Assembly (NCBI GenBank): GCA_014360755.1
Contig: JACIWX010000002.1
Location: forward strand, 395,988 to 459,987
Source of the DNA: Chloroflexota bacterium
GTDB taxonomy: Bacteria; Chloroflexota; Anaerolineae; UBA2200
Length of the DNA: 64,000 nucleotides
Direction: 5' to 3'
The translations under genes were made by a program, and so were the position numbers. How positions within the stretch are numbered: the stretch's first letter is position 1; each line of letters starts with the position of its first letter. Positions 46,159 through 55,978 of this stretch are shown here, in pieces. Under the pieces are notes generated by a model that worked only from the letters and a program-made list of their open reading frames with translations, had not been told where the DNA came from and did not search any database.

Positions 46159-47004
46159 ATGCGTCAGAAAGTGATTGTTGTGATGCCCGCTTACAATGCG
46201 GCAAAGACTTTGGAGCGTACTTACAATGACCTGCCCAAAGAGGTGGTGGATAAAGTCATCCTGGTGGACGATGTGAGTCAGGATGAGACGGTGGAGATTG
46301 CTCGGCGGCTTGGATTGGAGGTGGTGGTTCATATCCAAAACAAGGGCTATGGTGGCAATCAGAAGACCTGCTATCTCAAGGCACTGGAAGAAGGGGCCGA
46401 CATTGTCGTTATGCTGCATCCCGATTATCAGTATGATTCTACGCTCGTGCCTGAGTTGATCCGGCCCATTCAGGAAGGCAAAGCGGATATGATGTTGGGT
46501 TCCCGCTTTCTGAGTGGTGGCACTTTGGCTGGGGGGATGCCCTTGTACAAGTACATCTCCAATCGCATTTTGACCATGATCGAGAACCTTGTCCTAGGAC
46601 AGCATTTGTCAGAGTGCCATACCGGGTTTCGTGCCTATAGCAGGCGATTCTTGGAGACCATTCCCTTCCTGTTGAATTCGGATAATTTCGTATTCGATAC
46701 GGAAGTAATCGCCCAGGCAGTGGCTTTTGGTTTTCGCATTGGCGAAATCGCGGTGCCTACACGTTACTTCAAAGAAGCCTCTTCGGTGAACTTTAAGAAC
46801 AGCGTGATTTACGGCCTGAGCACGTTAGCGGTCATGGTGCGTTATCTCCTGGCGAAATGGAACATTGTGCGCTATCCCCAATTCAAGAAGACATTGCCCG
46901 AAATCATCAGCCGTTATCACTTGCCCCAGATCATCCGGCGTCAACCGAGTGCGGATGCAATGGAAGCAGTGAATAAACCGGTTCAAGGGAGCAACCAGTC
47001 CTGA
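46159..47004 (+). CDS. GT2 polyprenyl-phosphate sugar synthase-like protein
   Basis: A 281-residue DPM-type GT2: VIVVMPAYNAAKTLERTY, LVDDVSQDETVEIA, QNKGYGGNQKTCYLKALEEGA, and MLHPDYQYDSTLVPEL in place of a plain DxD. LSECHTGFRAYSRRFLE is the conserved second block. The ATG at 46159 follows GGGATAAGG; a GTG at 46144 is less likely. The HPDYQYD motif groups it with a subfamily that differs from the DPM1-like gene at 31905. It probably charges polyprenyl phosphate for one of the three GT39 genes that follow. Confidence 0.82.
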   Translation: MRQKVIVVMPAYNAAKTLERTYNDLPKEVVDKVILVDDVSQDETVEIARRLGLEVVVHIQNKGYGGNQKTCYLKALEEGADIVVMLHPDYQYDSTLVPELIRPIQEGKADMMLGSRFLSGGTLAGGMPLYKYISNRILTMIENLVLGQHLSECHTGFRAYSRRFLETIPFLLNSDNFVFDTEVIAQAVAFGFRIGEIAVPTRYFKEASSVNFKNSVIYGLSTLAVMVRYLLAKWNIVRYPQFKKTLPEIISRYHLPQIIRRQPSADAMEAVNKPVQGSNQS

Positions 47005-47007
47005 ACT

Positions 47008-48642
47008 ATGCTCTGTCTTGAGAGGTCCCTTGGCTTAGATCGCTTGCAGAATCTCCTATTCCCAGCATTGGCTTTGCTCGTTGCTGCGCTACTGCTTTTC
47101 GGCCGGTTGGATGACATGTATTTGTGGCAGGACGAGGCTGAAACAGCTCTTGTTTCGCGCCATTTGCTCGCTTACGGTCTGCCTCTGGCGTCAGACGGTA
47201 AAACTTGGGTTCAACAAACCGATGATCCCTTTGTGTCGTTTCGACATAACTATATCTGGATTTTTCACTCCTGGCTGCAATTTGCACTGGTGGCCCTGGC
47301 TTTTGCCATCCTTGGACCAACCACATTTGCAGCGCGGTTGCCATTTGTGCTCGTTGGTTTGATTACTTATGCTTTTTTCCATGGCTTTGTCTCGCGATGG
47401 CTGAAAGATGGTCGCACGGTGCGAGTAGCGACGCTCCTCTTGCTTTTTTGCGTGCCGTTTATCCTACATTTGCGGCAGTGTCGCTACTATGCTCTCGTTG
47501 CCTTTATGACTTTGGTGATTCTGGATGCTTATTTGCGCTTGCGGACGGAGGAACGGTGGGCACTGCCTTACTTTATTTTGGCAGCAGTGCTGTTGTATCA
47601 TAGCCACTTCGGTGCCTTCTTTCCTACGATGGTAGCCTTGTCCATGCATTTCTTCCTTTCCAAGCCTAGGGGCAAGATGTTGTATCAGTTTCTTCTTGCC
47701 TTGGCTGTGATTGCCGTGCTGGTATTGCCTTGGGCTTACTTTATGCGGATATGGAATCGCGGCCAGTTATTTTTATTGGACCGTTTCTTGGCTCACCTTG
47801 GACAATATTTCATGTTCATTACGGTATGGATTTTCCCTTTGATTCTGGTGCCCGTCTTACTAGTGGCGTGGATGCGACGCTCCCGCAACAATGGACTTGC
47901 TTTGAATCCGGCACAGTCTACTTTCTGTGAAGTCGCTGGTTCTGTGGTCTTGCTGAACTTGTTCATTCTTTCTGTTTCTGCCGCTTTTGACTGGGTATTT
48001 TTCCGATACATACTCCATCTGGTTCCTTTGTTGCTGGTGCTCTTGGCAATCGTCGTTGTGCTCATCATGGAGCGGCACTTGATTTTAGGAGCTGCCATGT
48101 TGGGTATGCTCGTAACGTGCAATGTTTTGCATATCTTGCCTTATACATTTTCTGGGATTAAGCACATCAATTGGCAACATTTATGGCCGGGTTCGGAGGC
48201 ATTTGGTGCATTGCAAAGGCGCTGGGCCGTTGCCGTCTACTTTCGCTCTGATATTCTGATGTACGCACAGCAGTTAACCCATTCTTACGAAGGGCCTATC
48301 GAAGGGTTGGTACATTACCTCTCTCAACATGCTAAGCCAGGCGAGACGGTGGTGGTGAACGATGAGGAATTGCCGCTAATGTTCTACACCAATCTCCGTG
48401 TGTTAGGAGGCTTTGGCTTGCACGGCGTTTCGGCTGAAATACAGCCAGATTGGGTGATTGACCGCAAACACGGGTATTACCGTGACTTGTTGGCTAAGGT
48501 TGTGTCCTCCGGACCCTATGAACGTATCGAGATACCTTATCCAGACATACGGTGGGAGAACCGAGAGGAACCAGGGGCTCACCATTATCTCACCGTGCAG
48601 GACGAGGACAACGTAGTGCTGTACAGGCTGCGGAGGGACTAA
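47008..48642 (+). CDS. GT39-type membrane glycosyltransferase, first of three tandem paralogs
   Basis: A 544-residue polytopic protein. The first outer loop has DMYLWQDEAETALVSRHL with the Asp-Glu pair. FGPTTFAARLPFV-type sequence (LGPTTFAARLPFVLVG) and LHLRQCRYYALVAFM are shared with the next two genes. The C-terminal outer domain contains YEGPIEGLVHYLSQHAKPGE, and ends ERIEIPYPDIRWENRE and LTVQDEDNVVLYRL. It starts 3 bp after the preceding stop without a clear ribosome site, so coupling is likely. Confidence 0.85.
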   Translation: MLCLERSLGLDRLQNLLFPALALLVAALLLFGRLDDMYLWQDEAETALVSRHLLAYGLPLASDGKTWVQQTDDPFVSFRHNYIWIFHSWLQFALVALAFAILGPTTFAARLPFVLVGLITYAFFHGFVSRWLKDGRTVRVATLLLLFCVPFILHLRQCRYYALVAFMTLVILDAYLRLRTEERWALPYFILAAVLLYHSHFGAFFPTMVALSMHFFLSKPRGKMLYQFLLALAVIAVLVLPWAYFMRIWNRGQLFLLDRFLAHLGQYFMFITVWIFPLILVPVLLVAWMRRSRNNGLALNPAQSTFCEVAGSVVLLNLFILSVSAAFDWVFFRYILHLVPLLLVLLAIVVVLIMERHLILGAAMLGMLVTCNVLHILPYTFSGIKHINWQHLWPGSEAFGALQRRWAVAVYFRSDILMYAQQLTHSYEGPIEGLVHYLSQHAKPGETVVVNDEELPLMFYTNLRVLGGFGLHGVSAEIQPDWVIDRKHGYYRDLLAKVVSSGPYERIEIPYPDIRWENREEPGAHHYLTVQDEDNVVLYRLRRD

Positions 48643-48643
48643 C

Positions 48644-50308
48644 GTGGTCAGAATGCCTCCGCTCGTGACTACGGTGGTTCATGAGATAGAAGCCAGATTT
48701 CTCTGGCTTCTTCTCATCGCTGGGATATTGCTGCTGTTTGCAGACTTGGGTGATGCCTGCCTATGGCAAGACGAAGCGGAGACGGCCGTTATCGCGCGCC
48801 ATTGGCTGGCTTATGGGCTGCCGCTTTCAAGCGATGGCGTGACCTGGGTGCAGCAGCGAGGTCAGCCTTTTATCGAGTTCACGCAAGACTATGTCTGGAT
48901 TTATCACCCTTGGTTGCAATTCGCGCTGACCGCTGCTGCTTTTGCAGCCCTTGGCTTTTCTACGGTTGCAGCGCGCGTCCCGTTTGTGTTGGTGGGCTTG
49001 ATTTCCCTCTGTTTTTTCTACCGGTTTCTCTTACGTTGGTTAAAGGAGGAGCGCGTTGCCCAGGTAGGTGCTGTGCTTCTGTTATTTTGCATTCCTTTTC
49101 TGTTGCTGATGCGGCAGTGCCGTTATCACGCCTTGTCTGCGTTGTTCACCTTGCTCACGTTGGACTCTTATCTGTATTTGCGCTCAGAAAAACCTTGGGC
49201 AGCGCCTTATTTTGTGCTATCAGCAGTTTTGCTCTTCCATAGCCAATATCTTGCTTTTTTCCCCACATTAGCCGCATTGCTGGTGCATCTGATCTCTTCT
49301 CGTGTGATGCGCACTGCTTGGCGCCGCTTTTTGATTGCCTTCGTTCTCATTGCTATGCTCGTAACGCCCTGGGCGTATTTCATGCGCCTTGGGGGGCGGT
49401 CGGGCTTCTTACCAACACAGGGTCAATCAACACGTGCTAGTCTTTTGCGCTGGAACCGCTTTGTGGGGCGGCTAGGGCAATATTTTCTACACATCACTCT
49501 TTGGATTTTTCCTTTGCTATTGGCTTTGGCTCTGATCGTTGCTTGGCTGCGACATCCCAGAGGTGCTGAATGGGCGTTGAGTTCAACGCAGATCGGCTTT
49601 TGTCAGCTTGGCAGCCTTGTGGTCCTGATAAATCTCGCGACACTCTCTGCGCTGGGCTGGGTTTTCTTCCGTTACCTTGCGCATTTGATTCCATTATTGC
49701 TAGCTATGTTGGCAATTGTCCTTGTTTGGCTTGCCAAGCGCTGGCCTGTATTGGCATATACCTTGCTCATAGTTCTCATAACCAGTAATGGCTTGCATAT
49801 CTTGCCATACAAGCTGCTGAGTGTGGCTATGGAACAAAGCCATTTATGGCAAAAGCCTATCGCATCACCAATAATAGATTGGGTCAGTTTGATCCAAGAC
49901 ATTCGTTTTCGCTCCGACGTTTGGATGTATGCTCAAGAATTAACCCATCCCTATGAGGGACCCGTCGAAGGATTGGTGGCATATCTCGCTCAGCATGCGC
50001 AGCCGGGACAGACAGTTTTGGTCAACTATGAGGATTTGCCGCTCCAGTTCTATACTCACCTGCGTATATTAGGTGGGTTCGCTGCTCGTGGTGTGTCCCC
50101 TGATGTGCAACCAGACTGGATAATTGACCGCAAATACGGGCACTACCGCGACATCCTCGCCACCATCCTTGCTGCAGGCGCATATGAGCGCATCGAAATA
50201 CCCTATCCGGACATACGCAACGAGAACCGTGAAGAAGCATACAAGCATCATTATCTTACGGTGCGAGATGAGGATAATGTGGTGCTATACCGACGTAAGG
50301 GAGGCTAG
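48644..50308 (+). CDS. GT39-type membrane glycosyltransferase, second of three tandem paralogs
   Basis: A 554-residue paralog of the gene before it: ACLWQDEAETAVIARHWLAY, LMRQCRYHALSALF, YEGPVEGLVAYLAQHAQPGQ and the terminal ERIEIPYPDIRNENREE. The outer C-terminal domain is the best-kept part. It is slightly longer because of an insert near residue 250 (a GGRSGFLPTQG loop). The GTG start at 48644 has GGAGGGAC upstream, and lies one base after the previous stop. Probably arose by tandem duplication and may use a different acceptor. Confidence 0.85.
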   Translation: MVRMPPLVTTVVHEIEARFLWLLLIAGILLLFADLGDACLWQDEAETAVIARHWLAYGLPLSSDGVTWVQQRGQPFIEFTQDYVWIYHPWLQFALTAAAFAALGFSTVAARVPFVLVGLISLCFFYRFLLRWLKEERVAQVGAVLLLFCIPFLLLMRQCRYHALSALFTLLTLDSYLYLRSEKPWAAPYFVLSAVLLFHSQYLAFFPTLAALLVHLISSRVMRTAWRRFLIAFVLIAMLVTPWAYFMRLGGRSGFLPTQGQSTRASLLRWNRFVGRLGQYFLHITLWIFPLLLALALIVAWLRHPRGAEWALSSTQIGFCQLGSLVVLINLATLSALGWVFFRYLAHLIPLLLAMLAIVLVWLAKRWPVLAYTLLIVLITSNGLHILPYKLLSVAMEQSHLWQKPIASPIIDWVSLIQDIRFRSDVWMYAQELTHPYEGPVEGLVAYLAQHAQPGQTVLVNYEDLPLQFYTHLRILGGFAARGVSPDVQPDWIIDRKYGHYRDILATILAAGAYERIEIPYPDIRNENREEAYKHHYLTVRDEDNVVLYRRKGG

Positions 50309-50309
50309 C

Positions 50310-51914
50310 TTGCGGAAAGTCTGGCCTTGGGTAGAGAAAAACTTCTTTTGGTTGCTCCTCGTTGTGGGTGCGGTCTTGCTATTTGCGAATCTTGGGAACA
50401 TCTATCTATGGCAAGATGAAGCGGAGACTGCTTTGCTCTCCCAAAGGTTAGGTATGTATGGGTTGCCGTTGGCTTTCGATGGCCGCAATTTGATCCGCCA
50501 AGCTCCCCAAGATGTGCAATACACGGACGATTACGTCTGGGTATATCATCCCTGGTTTCCTTTTTATTTGACGGCTTTATCCTTCGCCTTGTTGGGTCCC
50601 ACGACATTTGCGGCGCGTTTGCCATATGCTTTGGCGGGGTTGGCGACCATTCTCCTGTTGTACTACTGTGTGAACCGCTATTTTCGCGATCGGCGCATCG
50701 CCATGCTCAGTGCAAGCTTCTTGTTGTTTTGTGTACCATTTTTGCTCCATGCGCGGCAATGCAAGTACTTCCCCTTTGCTGCCCTGTTCACTGTCGCCCT
50801 GTTGGATGCTTATCTCCGCTTGCTTCAAGATCATGTGCCTGACTTTATTTTGCCCTATTTCGTGCTGGCAGGTTTTCTCCTATTTCAGAGCAATTTCGGC
50901 GCATTTATTCCCATCATTGCATCCTTGGGCATCCATTTTCTCCTTAGCCGTCCAGGATGGGCGGTGGTGAAACGCATGGCATTAGCCATGAGCATTCTTT
51001 TCCTTTTCACGATACCTTGGGGGGTCTACCTACAAGCTTGGGCACGTGGACGGTTTGTTTTTGATGTGTACCGTTTCTCTGGCCATATGGCGCATTACAT
51101 AGTCTACATTACAGGCTGGATCTTGCCCTGGCCGTTGGTACTGTGTTTTGCTTGTTGGTACTTGCGGGGCAAAAATGGCTTGCGTCTGACGGAAAGCGAG
51201 ATCTCCATTGTAAATTTGTACCTTCTGGTGATTTTGATCACGCTTCTCTTCTTATCCGCAACCTTTATTTGGATGTATTTCAGCTATATTGTGCAATTGG
51301 TCCCACTGCTGACCGTGATTTTGGCGTTGACTGTGCGGAAAATTTGGGATCGCTCTCGTACGCTGGGCTATGTGTTGCTAGTCTTGCTGGTAGGGACCAA
51401 TATGCTGCATATTTTCCCGTACTGCCTGCCGCTGGCTAGGGAGTTTAAATGGGCTTCCCTTGCTCCACGTCGTTATCTAGCCGAGACCGATGCTTTGATT
51501 GAGACGGCTAGCCGTGTGCGCTTTGATCTAGCAAACTATATCTATGAGCTGACTCATGACTATGATGGGCCAGATGAAGGCATCGTATTGTTTCTGCGCG
51601 AACATGCGTCGCCGGGAGACATCGTCTTGACCAGCTATGGCGAGTTGCCTATAGTGTTCTACACTGGGTTGGATATTGCAGGTGGATTGTCTGCCTATCG
51701 CCTTGAGCAAGTGGGGCATCCAGAATGGGTGATTGATCGAAGGGAGGGTTTCTATCGGGAGGCTATCGCGCAAATCATTGCCAATGGGAATTATGAGGCG
51801 ATCGAAATACCTTATCCAGACATCTTATGGGGCAACCGGCCAGTACCGGAGTACCACAAGTTTGCCACTGTGTGTGGTGTCCCAAATGTGGTGATTTACC
51901 ATCGCTTAGATTAG
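50310..51914 (+). CDS. GT39-type membrane glycosyltransferase, third of three tandem paralogs
   Basis: A 534-residue paralog. The start is a TTG at 50310, just after the previous stop, with GGAGG six bases upstream; a frame back to 50124 lies inside the second paralog. IYLWQDEAETALLSQRLGMY, LHARQCKYFPFAALF, YDGPDEGIVLFLREHASPGD and EAIEIPYPDILWGNRP align with the other two. It is the most diverged of the three, notably in the tail, where VCGVPNVVIYHRL replaces DEDNVVLYR. Confidence 0.84.
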   Translation: MRKVWPWVEKNFFWLLLVVGAVLLFANLGNIYLWQDEAETALLSQRLGMYGLPLAFDGRNLIRQAPQDVQYTDDYVWVYHPWFPFYLTALSFALLGPTTFAARLPYALAGLATILLLYYCVNRYFRDRRIAMLSASFLLFCVPFLLHARQCKYFPFAALFTVALLDAYLRLLQDHVPDFILPYFVLAGFLLFQSNFGAFIPIIASLGIHFLLSRPGWAVVKRMALAMSILFLFTIPWGVYLQAWARGRFVFDVYRFSGHMAHYIVYITGWILPWPLVLCFACWYLRGKNGLRLTESEISIVNLYLLVILITLLFLSATFIWMYFSYIVQLVPLLTVILALTVRKIWDRSRTLGYVLLVLLVGTNMLHIFPYCLPLAREFKWASLAPRRYLAETDALIETASRVRFDLANYIYELTHDYDGPDEGIVLFLREHASPGDIVLTSYGELPIVFYTGLDIAGGLSAYRLEQVGHPEWVIDRREGFYREAIAQIIANGNYEAIEIPYPDILWGNRPVPEYHKFATVCGVPNVVIYHRLD

Positions 51915-52000
51915 GAAATATCTGCTGCTCGCTGGCTCAGGGAATATGGTTGGAGCATAGGGTAGGATGTTCGTGCATCTGATATTTATAGGAGTTTGAT

Positions 52001-52690
52001 GTGAGAGATATGTCGTCTAGGATAAGGAATTTGCTGAGCAATCGGGAGTTATGGATGCTGCTCGCTATCATTAGCGCTTCGTTAGTGCTCAGGTTTGCTC
52101 TGATACGCGTGGATCGCATTGTGCGCTGGGATGAGCCAGATTATCTGATACTCGGTCGGAATCTTTTCACCGGGCAGGGTTATACGGTGAGCGGCCGGCC
52201 CGAGCTGCATTATGCGCCTTTGTTCCCCATCGTCACGGGCATGCTGTACCCGCTGACAAAGGATATGAAGCTGAACAGTGATATCTGTTTCATCATTTTT
52301 GGTACGCTGACACTTTTGCCGTTCTATGGGCTTGCGAAGCGACTTTTTGGCTTGCGCATCGGCTTGATGAGTGTGGTTTTTTTGTGCTTTTTCCCAGCGT
52401 TAACGGCGGCGGTGCTTTTCTGGGGCACTATGTTGGAGCCGCTTTATCTCTTCCTTCTTTATGCGGCGCTTTTTGCGGTTTGGGTCGCATGGGAGACACA
52501 AAAACTAGGTGCTTATCTGGCTGCAGGGGCATTATTTGGGCTGGCTTATCTGACCAAGCCAGAAGCAGTGGTCTATGTAGGAGTGATGTTTTTCCTGCTA
52601 TTTTTGGCTAATTTGAGGCGTTCACCGTTCACTTGGCACGCTGGCTTTCGCCTAGCGGCTGGCATAGTCGCTTTTTTCCTGGTTATTTAG
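52001..52690 (+). pseudogene. N-terminal half of a GT39 gene interrupted by in-frame stops
   Basis: Codes 229 residues matching the first part of the GT39 paralog at 36573: RIVRWDEPDYLILGRNLFTG (Asp-Glu pair), VLFWGTMLEPLYLFLLY, FGLAYLTKPEAVVYVGV. It stops at TAG (52688-52690), inside a transmembrane segment, just before a Pro-Tyr that the paralog also has. The reading frame continues unchanged into the second half at 52730, with a second stop (TAA at 52709-52711) seven codons on. The start is a GTG at 52001 with GGAG upstream. Two point mutations without a frameshift suggest a young pseudogene. Confidence 0.75.
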
Positions 52691-52729
52691 CCGTACATAG
52701 TTTTCCTGTAACGCCAAACAGGCCGTGTC

Positions 52730-53650
52730 ATGGTCAGTGGCAAATTAGGCGTTACCTATGTGGCAGGGCAGGGTGCAGTAGATCATGACCCAGTCCTCTA
52801 CGATCAGGCATTGTCTCGCTTGGATAAATCTGGCGAGGAGATCATTTGGTTTTCGGCAGATCGTTTCCAATACAGTGTGTGGGATTCTATTCAGGCTGAC
52901 CCACGGGGTTTTGTACGCAGGGTATGGCGAAATGTGAATACCTTGGAGGGGGTTTTATTCACTAGGCAGGTTTTCCCCTTTTATTTCCTCATTATCCTTA
53001 GTGCAGGCTGGTTTGGCCAGGCGTGGAATAAGGAGAGGGTGGTAAAGGAGGCGTTCCTTTTTGCCATTATATTGCCTGTATTTATTTTCCTGCCTTTCCA
53101 CATCGAATTGCGTTACTTTGCACCGATGTTACCAATCTTTTTGTTGTGGCTGGCAAAGGGAATTACCGCATTGGCAGATTGGCTCCAACAAACCTGGATG
53201 AACCTGCGTCCCAGCGCTACACCGTTATCTAGGATAGGTGTGAGGTTTTCTGTATTAGCCTGTGCGCTGGTAGTGCTCTATTTTCTCGTTCTGCAGCCTC
53301 TGGTTGTGCGCGATGGATTGGCAGGGATGAATCCCAGCCGTCGCGAGGCAGGGCTTTGGCTGAAGGCCAACGCTCCACCTGACGCGTTGATCATGTCTCG
53401 CGATACCGAAGTACCTTTCTATGCCGAACGGCGTTGGGCGGCCACACCGCACGAGGACTATGCGCACTTTATTGCCTATGTGCGCAAGCGAGGTGCGAAT
53501 TACCTAGTTGTTGACGAGCGGGAGGTTACAGTTATCCGTCCGCAACTTCGCCTCTTGTTGAATGAGGATGCACCGCCCTCTGGCTTACGGCATGTATATA
53601 CTGCCTATGACCCAAGGGGCAACACGATCGTCTATGAGGTGCTTTATTGA
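52730..53650 (+). pseudogene. C-terminal half of the interrupted GT39 gene
   Basis: Codes 306 residues in the same frame as the first half: VSGKLGVTYVAGQGA, GEEIIWFSADRFQYSVW, and the outer domain with AGLWLKANAPPDALIMSRDTEVPFYAERRW. These match the paralog's segments in order. Reading through the stops gives PYIVFL, stop, RQTG, which aligns over 11 columns with PYAYYVAQETG of the paralog with no gap. No ribosome site precedes the ATG at 52730, so this half is probably not made unless the stops are read through. Its end still overlaps the next gene by 4 bp. Confidence 0.75.
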
Positions 53651-54966
53651 CTGTGACAAGGAGTTCAGCCAATTCCTATAGGGTGAACCTCATCAATCCG
53701 CCAAGTGCTCCAGGCACGTTAGCTAACCGCGAAGGGGCAGCGGGCATGGGGGTTGTCTATCCGTCATCAGAGTCCTTCTTTTATCCGCCACAGACATTAG
53801 CTACTGTGGCGGCTACCCTGCGGGATGCGGGTTATGAAGTGCGGGCTTTTGACGCTGTAGTAGAGGAAGTAACCGCGGATGTCACGCAGGCGAATGCAAT
53901 TGGCGTATTTGTTGCGTATGCCACCCTGGACAACGACCTTGCCTTTATTCAGGCTCTGCGGAAACAGACTGGGGCTAAGTTGATCGCCTTTGGTCCGGCG
54001 CTGCGCTTTGTTGGCGAGGAGGTTCTGCATCGCGCGCCTGTGGACGCAGTCCTAGTGGGCGATGCGGAAGGTTTTTTCGCAACTGCATTGCAGTATCTAG
54101 AAGCCAGAGTGGAATCACGCCCTTTGATCCTCACACCAGAGAGCGTAAGGGCATCAGGCTTTGATGCACAGGGCTTTGTGCAGGATCTAGATGCACTGCC
54201 CTTCCCGGCGTGGGACATGCTGCCCCACAAGAAATACAGAGTTTTAACCATCTTGAGCAGCCGAGGTTGCCCAGATCGTTGTGCATATTGTCCCTATGCT
54301 GCAGCCCAGGGGCATCATTTTCGTGCCCGTTCAGTAGAGAATGTCTTATCAGAACTGGACTGGCTAAGTCACCGGTTTCATCCTGCCCGGCTGGTCTTTC
54401 GCGATCCGGCCTTTGCCTACAACCGTGAGAGAGTAATTGCTCTCTGTGAAGGGATGTTGAAACGCAAACTGCGTCTGAACTGGGAGTGTGAATCAAGGCC
54501 CGAACATTTTGATGCCGAGTTGCTCCGGCTCATGCGACGCGCTGGCTGTCAATGGATCAAGATTGGGCTGGAGACGACCGATGGGCAATTGCTGCAAAAG
54601 GTGCGCCGGGTGGGTTCGTCTGGAGAGGCTGTGGCGTATCTTGATCGTGTCGCCGAGGTAGTCAAGACCTGTAGGGAGATTGGGCTGCCGTGCCGCTTGT
54701 TTGTTATGGCCGGCTTACCAGGTCAAGATCTCGCCATGGCTCAACAAACGAGCACCTTTGTCGAGACACTCAAGCCAACAGCGTTGAATGTGAAGGCATT
54801 CGAGAGATACCCTGGCATTGAGTTAGATGTTGAAGCGGAGGGGGATTGCGAGGCACAGATGGCAATCTTATGTAGGGCACAAGAAGCACTCAGGAGTTAT
54901 CCGCCTGCCCCAACCCTACTTTCGCGCGGCAAGCATTGGTTAAGGCGCGTTTGGCGTGGAGAATAA
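53647..54966 (+). CDS. B12-binding domain radical SAM protein
   Basis: A 439-residue protein with an N-terminal cobalamin-binding domain (LINPPSAPG, FYPPQTLATVAATLRDAGYEV, and APVDAVLVGDAEG) and a radical SAM domain with LSSRGCPDRCAYCPYAAAQG (CxxxCxxC). AGCQWIKIGLETTDGQLLQKV is typical of the Elp3-like half. It shares the layout of the genes at 19430 and 63623. The TTG start at 53647 lies in the stop overlap of the broken GT39 gene, so its translation may depend on what remains of that gene; a GTG at 53653 is an alternative start. Substrate unknown. Confidence 0.85.
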   Translation: MTVTRSSANSYRVNLINPPSAPGTLANREGAAGMGVVYPSSESFFYPPQTLATVAATLRDAGYEVRAFDAVVEEVTADVTQANAIGVFVAYATLDNDLAFIQALRKQTGAKLIAFGPALRFVGEEVLHRAPVDAVLVGDAEGFFATALQYLEARVESRPLILTPESVRASGFDAQGFVQDLDALPFPAWDMLPHKKYRVLTILSSRGCPDRCAYCPYAAAQGHHFRARSVENVLSELDWLSHRFHPARLVFRDPAFAYNRERVIALCEGMLKRKLRLNWECESRPEHFDAELLRLMRRAGCQWIKIGLETTDGQLLQKVRRVGSSGEAVAYLDRVAEVVKTCREIGLPCRLFVMAGLPGQDLAMAQQTSTFVETLKPTALNVKAFERYPGIELDVEAEGDCEAQMAILCRAQEALRSYPPAPTLLSRGKHWLRRVWRGE

Positions 54967-55005
54967 GGTGAGTAGTGATGCAGCAGAAGGCATAGAGAGA
55001 CTTGC

Positions 55006-55965
55006 ATGCGTGCATTTGTGACTGGTGCAACGGGTTTTGTGGGCTCGGCTGTGGTGCGCAGCCTGCTACGCAGAGGTGTTGCAGTGAAGGCGCTGGCTCG
55101 GCGAAGCAGCGACCTGCGCAATATCGCTGGCCTTGATGTGGAAGTATTCTATGGTGATTTATTCGATGAGGAGGGGCTAGCATGTGCTTTGCGGGGCTGT
55201 GATGTTTTGTACCATATCGCTGCTTACTATAGCACAGATGAAGCAGATGCTCCCATGATGTATGAGGTCAATGTGCGCGGCACCAAGACGGTCATGCGCG
55301 CGGCGTTGAAAGCGGGTGTGCCGCGGGCTGTCCATACCAGTACCATTGGCACCATTGGCCAACCCATGGATGGCAGTTTAGCGACGGAGGAAGCGCCTTT
55401 CAATCTATGGGATACCGGCAGCCATTATGTGAAATCGAAATACCTTGGGGAGATCGCAGCGCTGGCAATGAACGAGCAAGGCCTGTCAGTCGTCGTCGTG
55501 AATCCATGCGCTCCAGTGGGGCCACGTGACATCAAGCCAAGCAGCACTGGGCAACGTATTGTGGACTATCTCAATGGCAGGCTTCCCTCCTTTGTGTCTG
55601 GTGGGATCAATTTCATTTCCGTGCACGATGTTGCGGAGGGTGAGGTATTGGCGGCGGAGAGAGGGCGTGCAGGGGAAAGGTACATCCTGGGACATAGGGA
55701 AGGCAATTTGTCCTTGTCAGACTTCTTGACCCTTATGGAAGAGGTATCTGGAGTAAGGGCTCCCCGTATGCCCAGATCTTGGCCATCGCTTTGGCCTATA
55801 CGACGAGGCAAGCCAGCCGAAGAGGCGCCGAGTTTCAGACCTAAAGCGCTCACTTGTGATCCTTCGAAGGCTATTTGTGAGCTGGGGTTGCCACAGACGC
55901 CGCTAGCAGTAGCCTTTGCGGAAGCAGTGGCTTGGTTCCGAGAGAATGGGTATGTCCGTATGTAA
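55006..55965 (+). CDS. NAD-dependent sugar epimerase, HpnA-like
   Basis: A 319-residue extended SDR protein: MRAFVTGATGFVGSAVVRSL, GDLFDEEGLACALRGCDVLYHIAA, HTSTIGTIG, and the Tyr-x-x-x-Lys pair in HYVKSK. The overall pattern follows the hopanoid-associated sugar epimerase HpnA and dihydroflavonol-reductase-like proteins. No squalene-hopene cyclase or other hopanoid gene is in the window, so its role may instead be in a glycolipid of the surface glycan. Followed by an acyltransferase 13 bp on. Confidence 0.78.
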   Translation: MRAFVTGATGFVGSAVVRSLLRRGVAVKALARRSSDLRNIAGLDVEVFYGDLFDEEGLACALRGCDVLYHIAAYYSTDEADAPMMYEVNVRGTKTVMRAALKAGVPRAVHTSTIGTIGQPMDGSLATEEAPFNLWDTGSHYVKSKYLGEIAALAMNEQGLSVVVVNPCAPVGPRDIKPSSTGQRIVDYLNGRLPSFVSGGINFISVHDVAEGEVLAAERGRAGERYILGHREGNLSLSDFLTLMEEVSGVRAPRMPRSWPSLWPIRRGKPAEEAPSFRPKALTCDPSKAICELGLPQTPLAVAFAEAVAWFRENGYVRM

Positions 55966-55978
55966 AGGGGAGTAAGGA

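Noticed and set aside
52688-52711. Stop-codon recoding (selenocysteine or pyrrolysine) in the interrupted GT39 gene
   Set aside because: The stops are TAG and TAA, not TGA, and two different stops in one short segment do not suit one recoding system; no recoding element was recognised.
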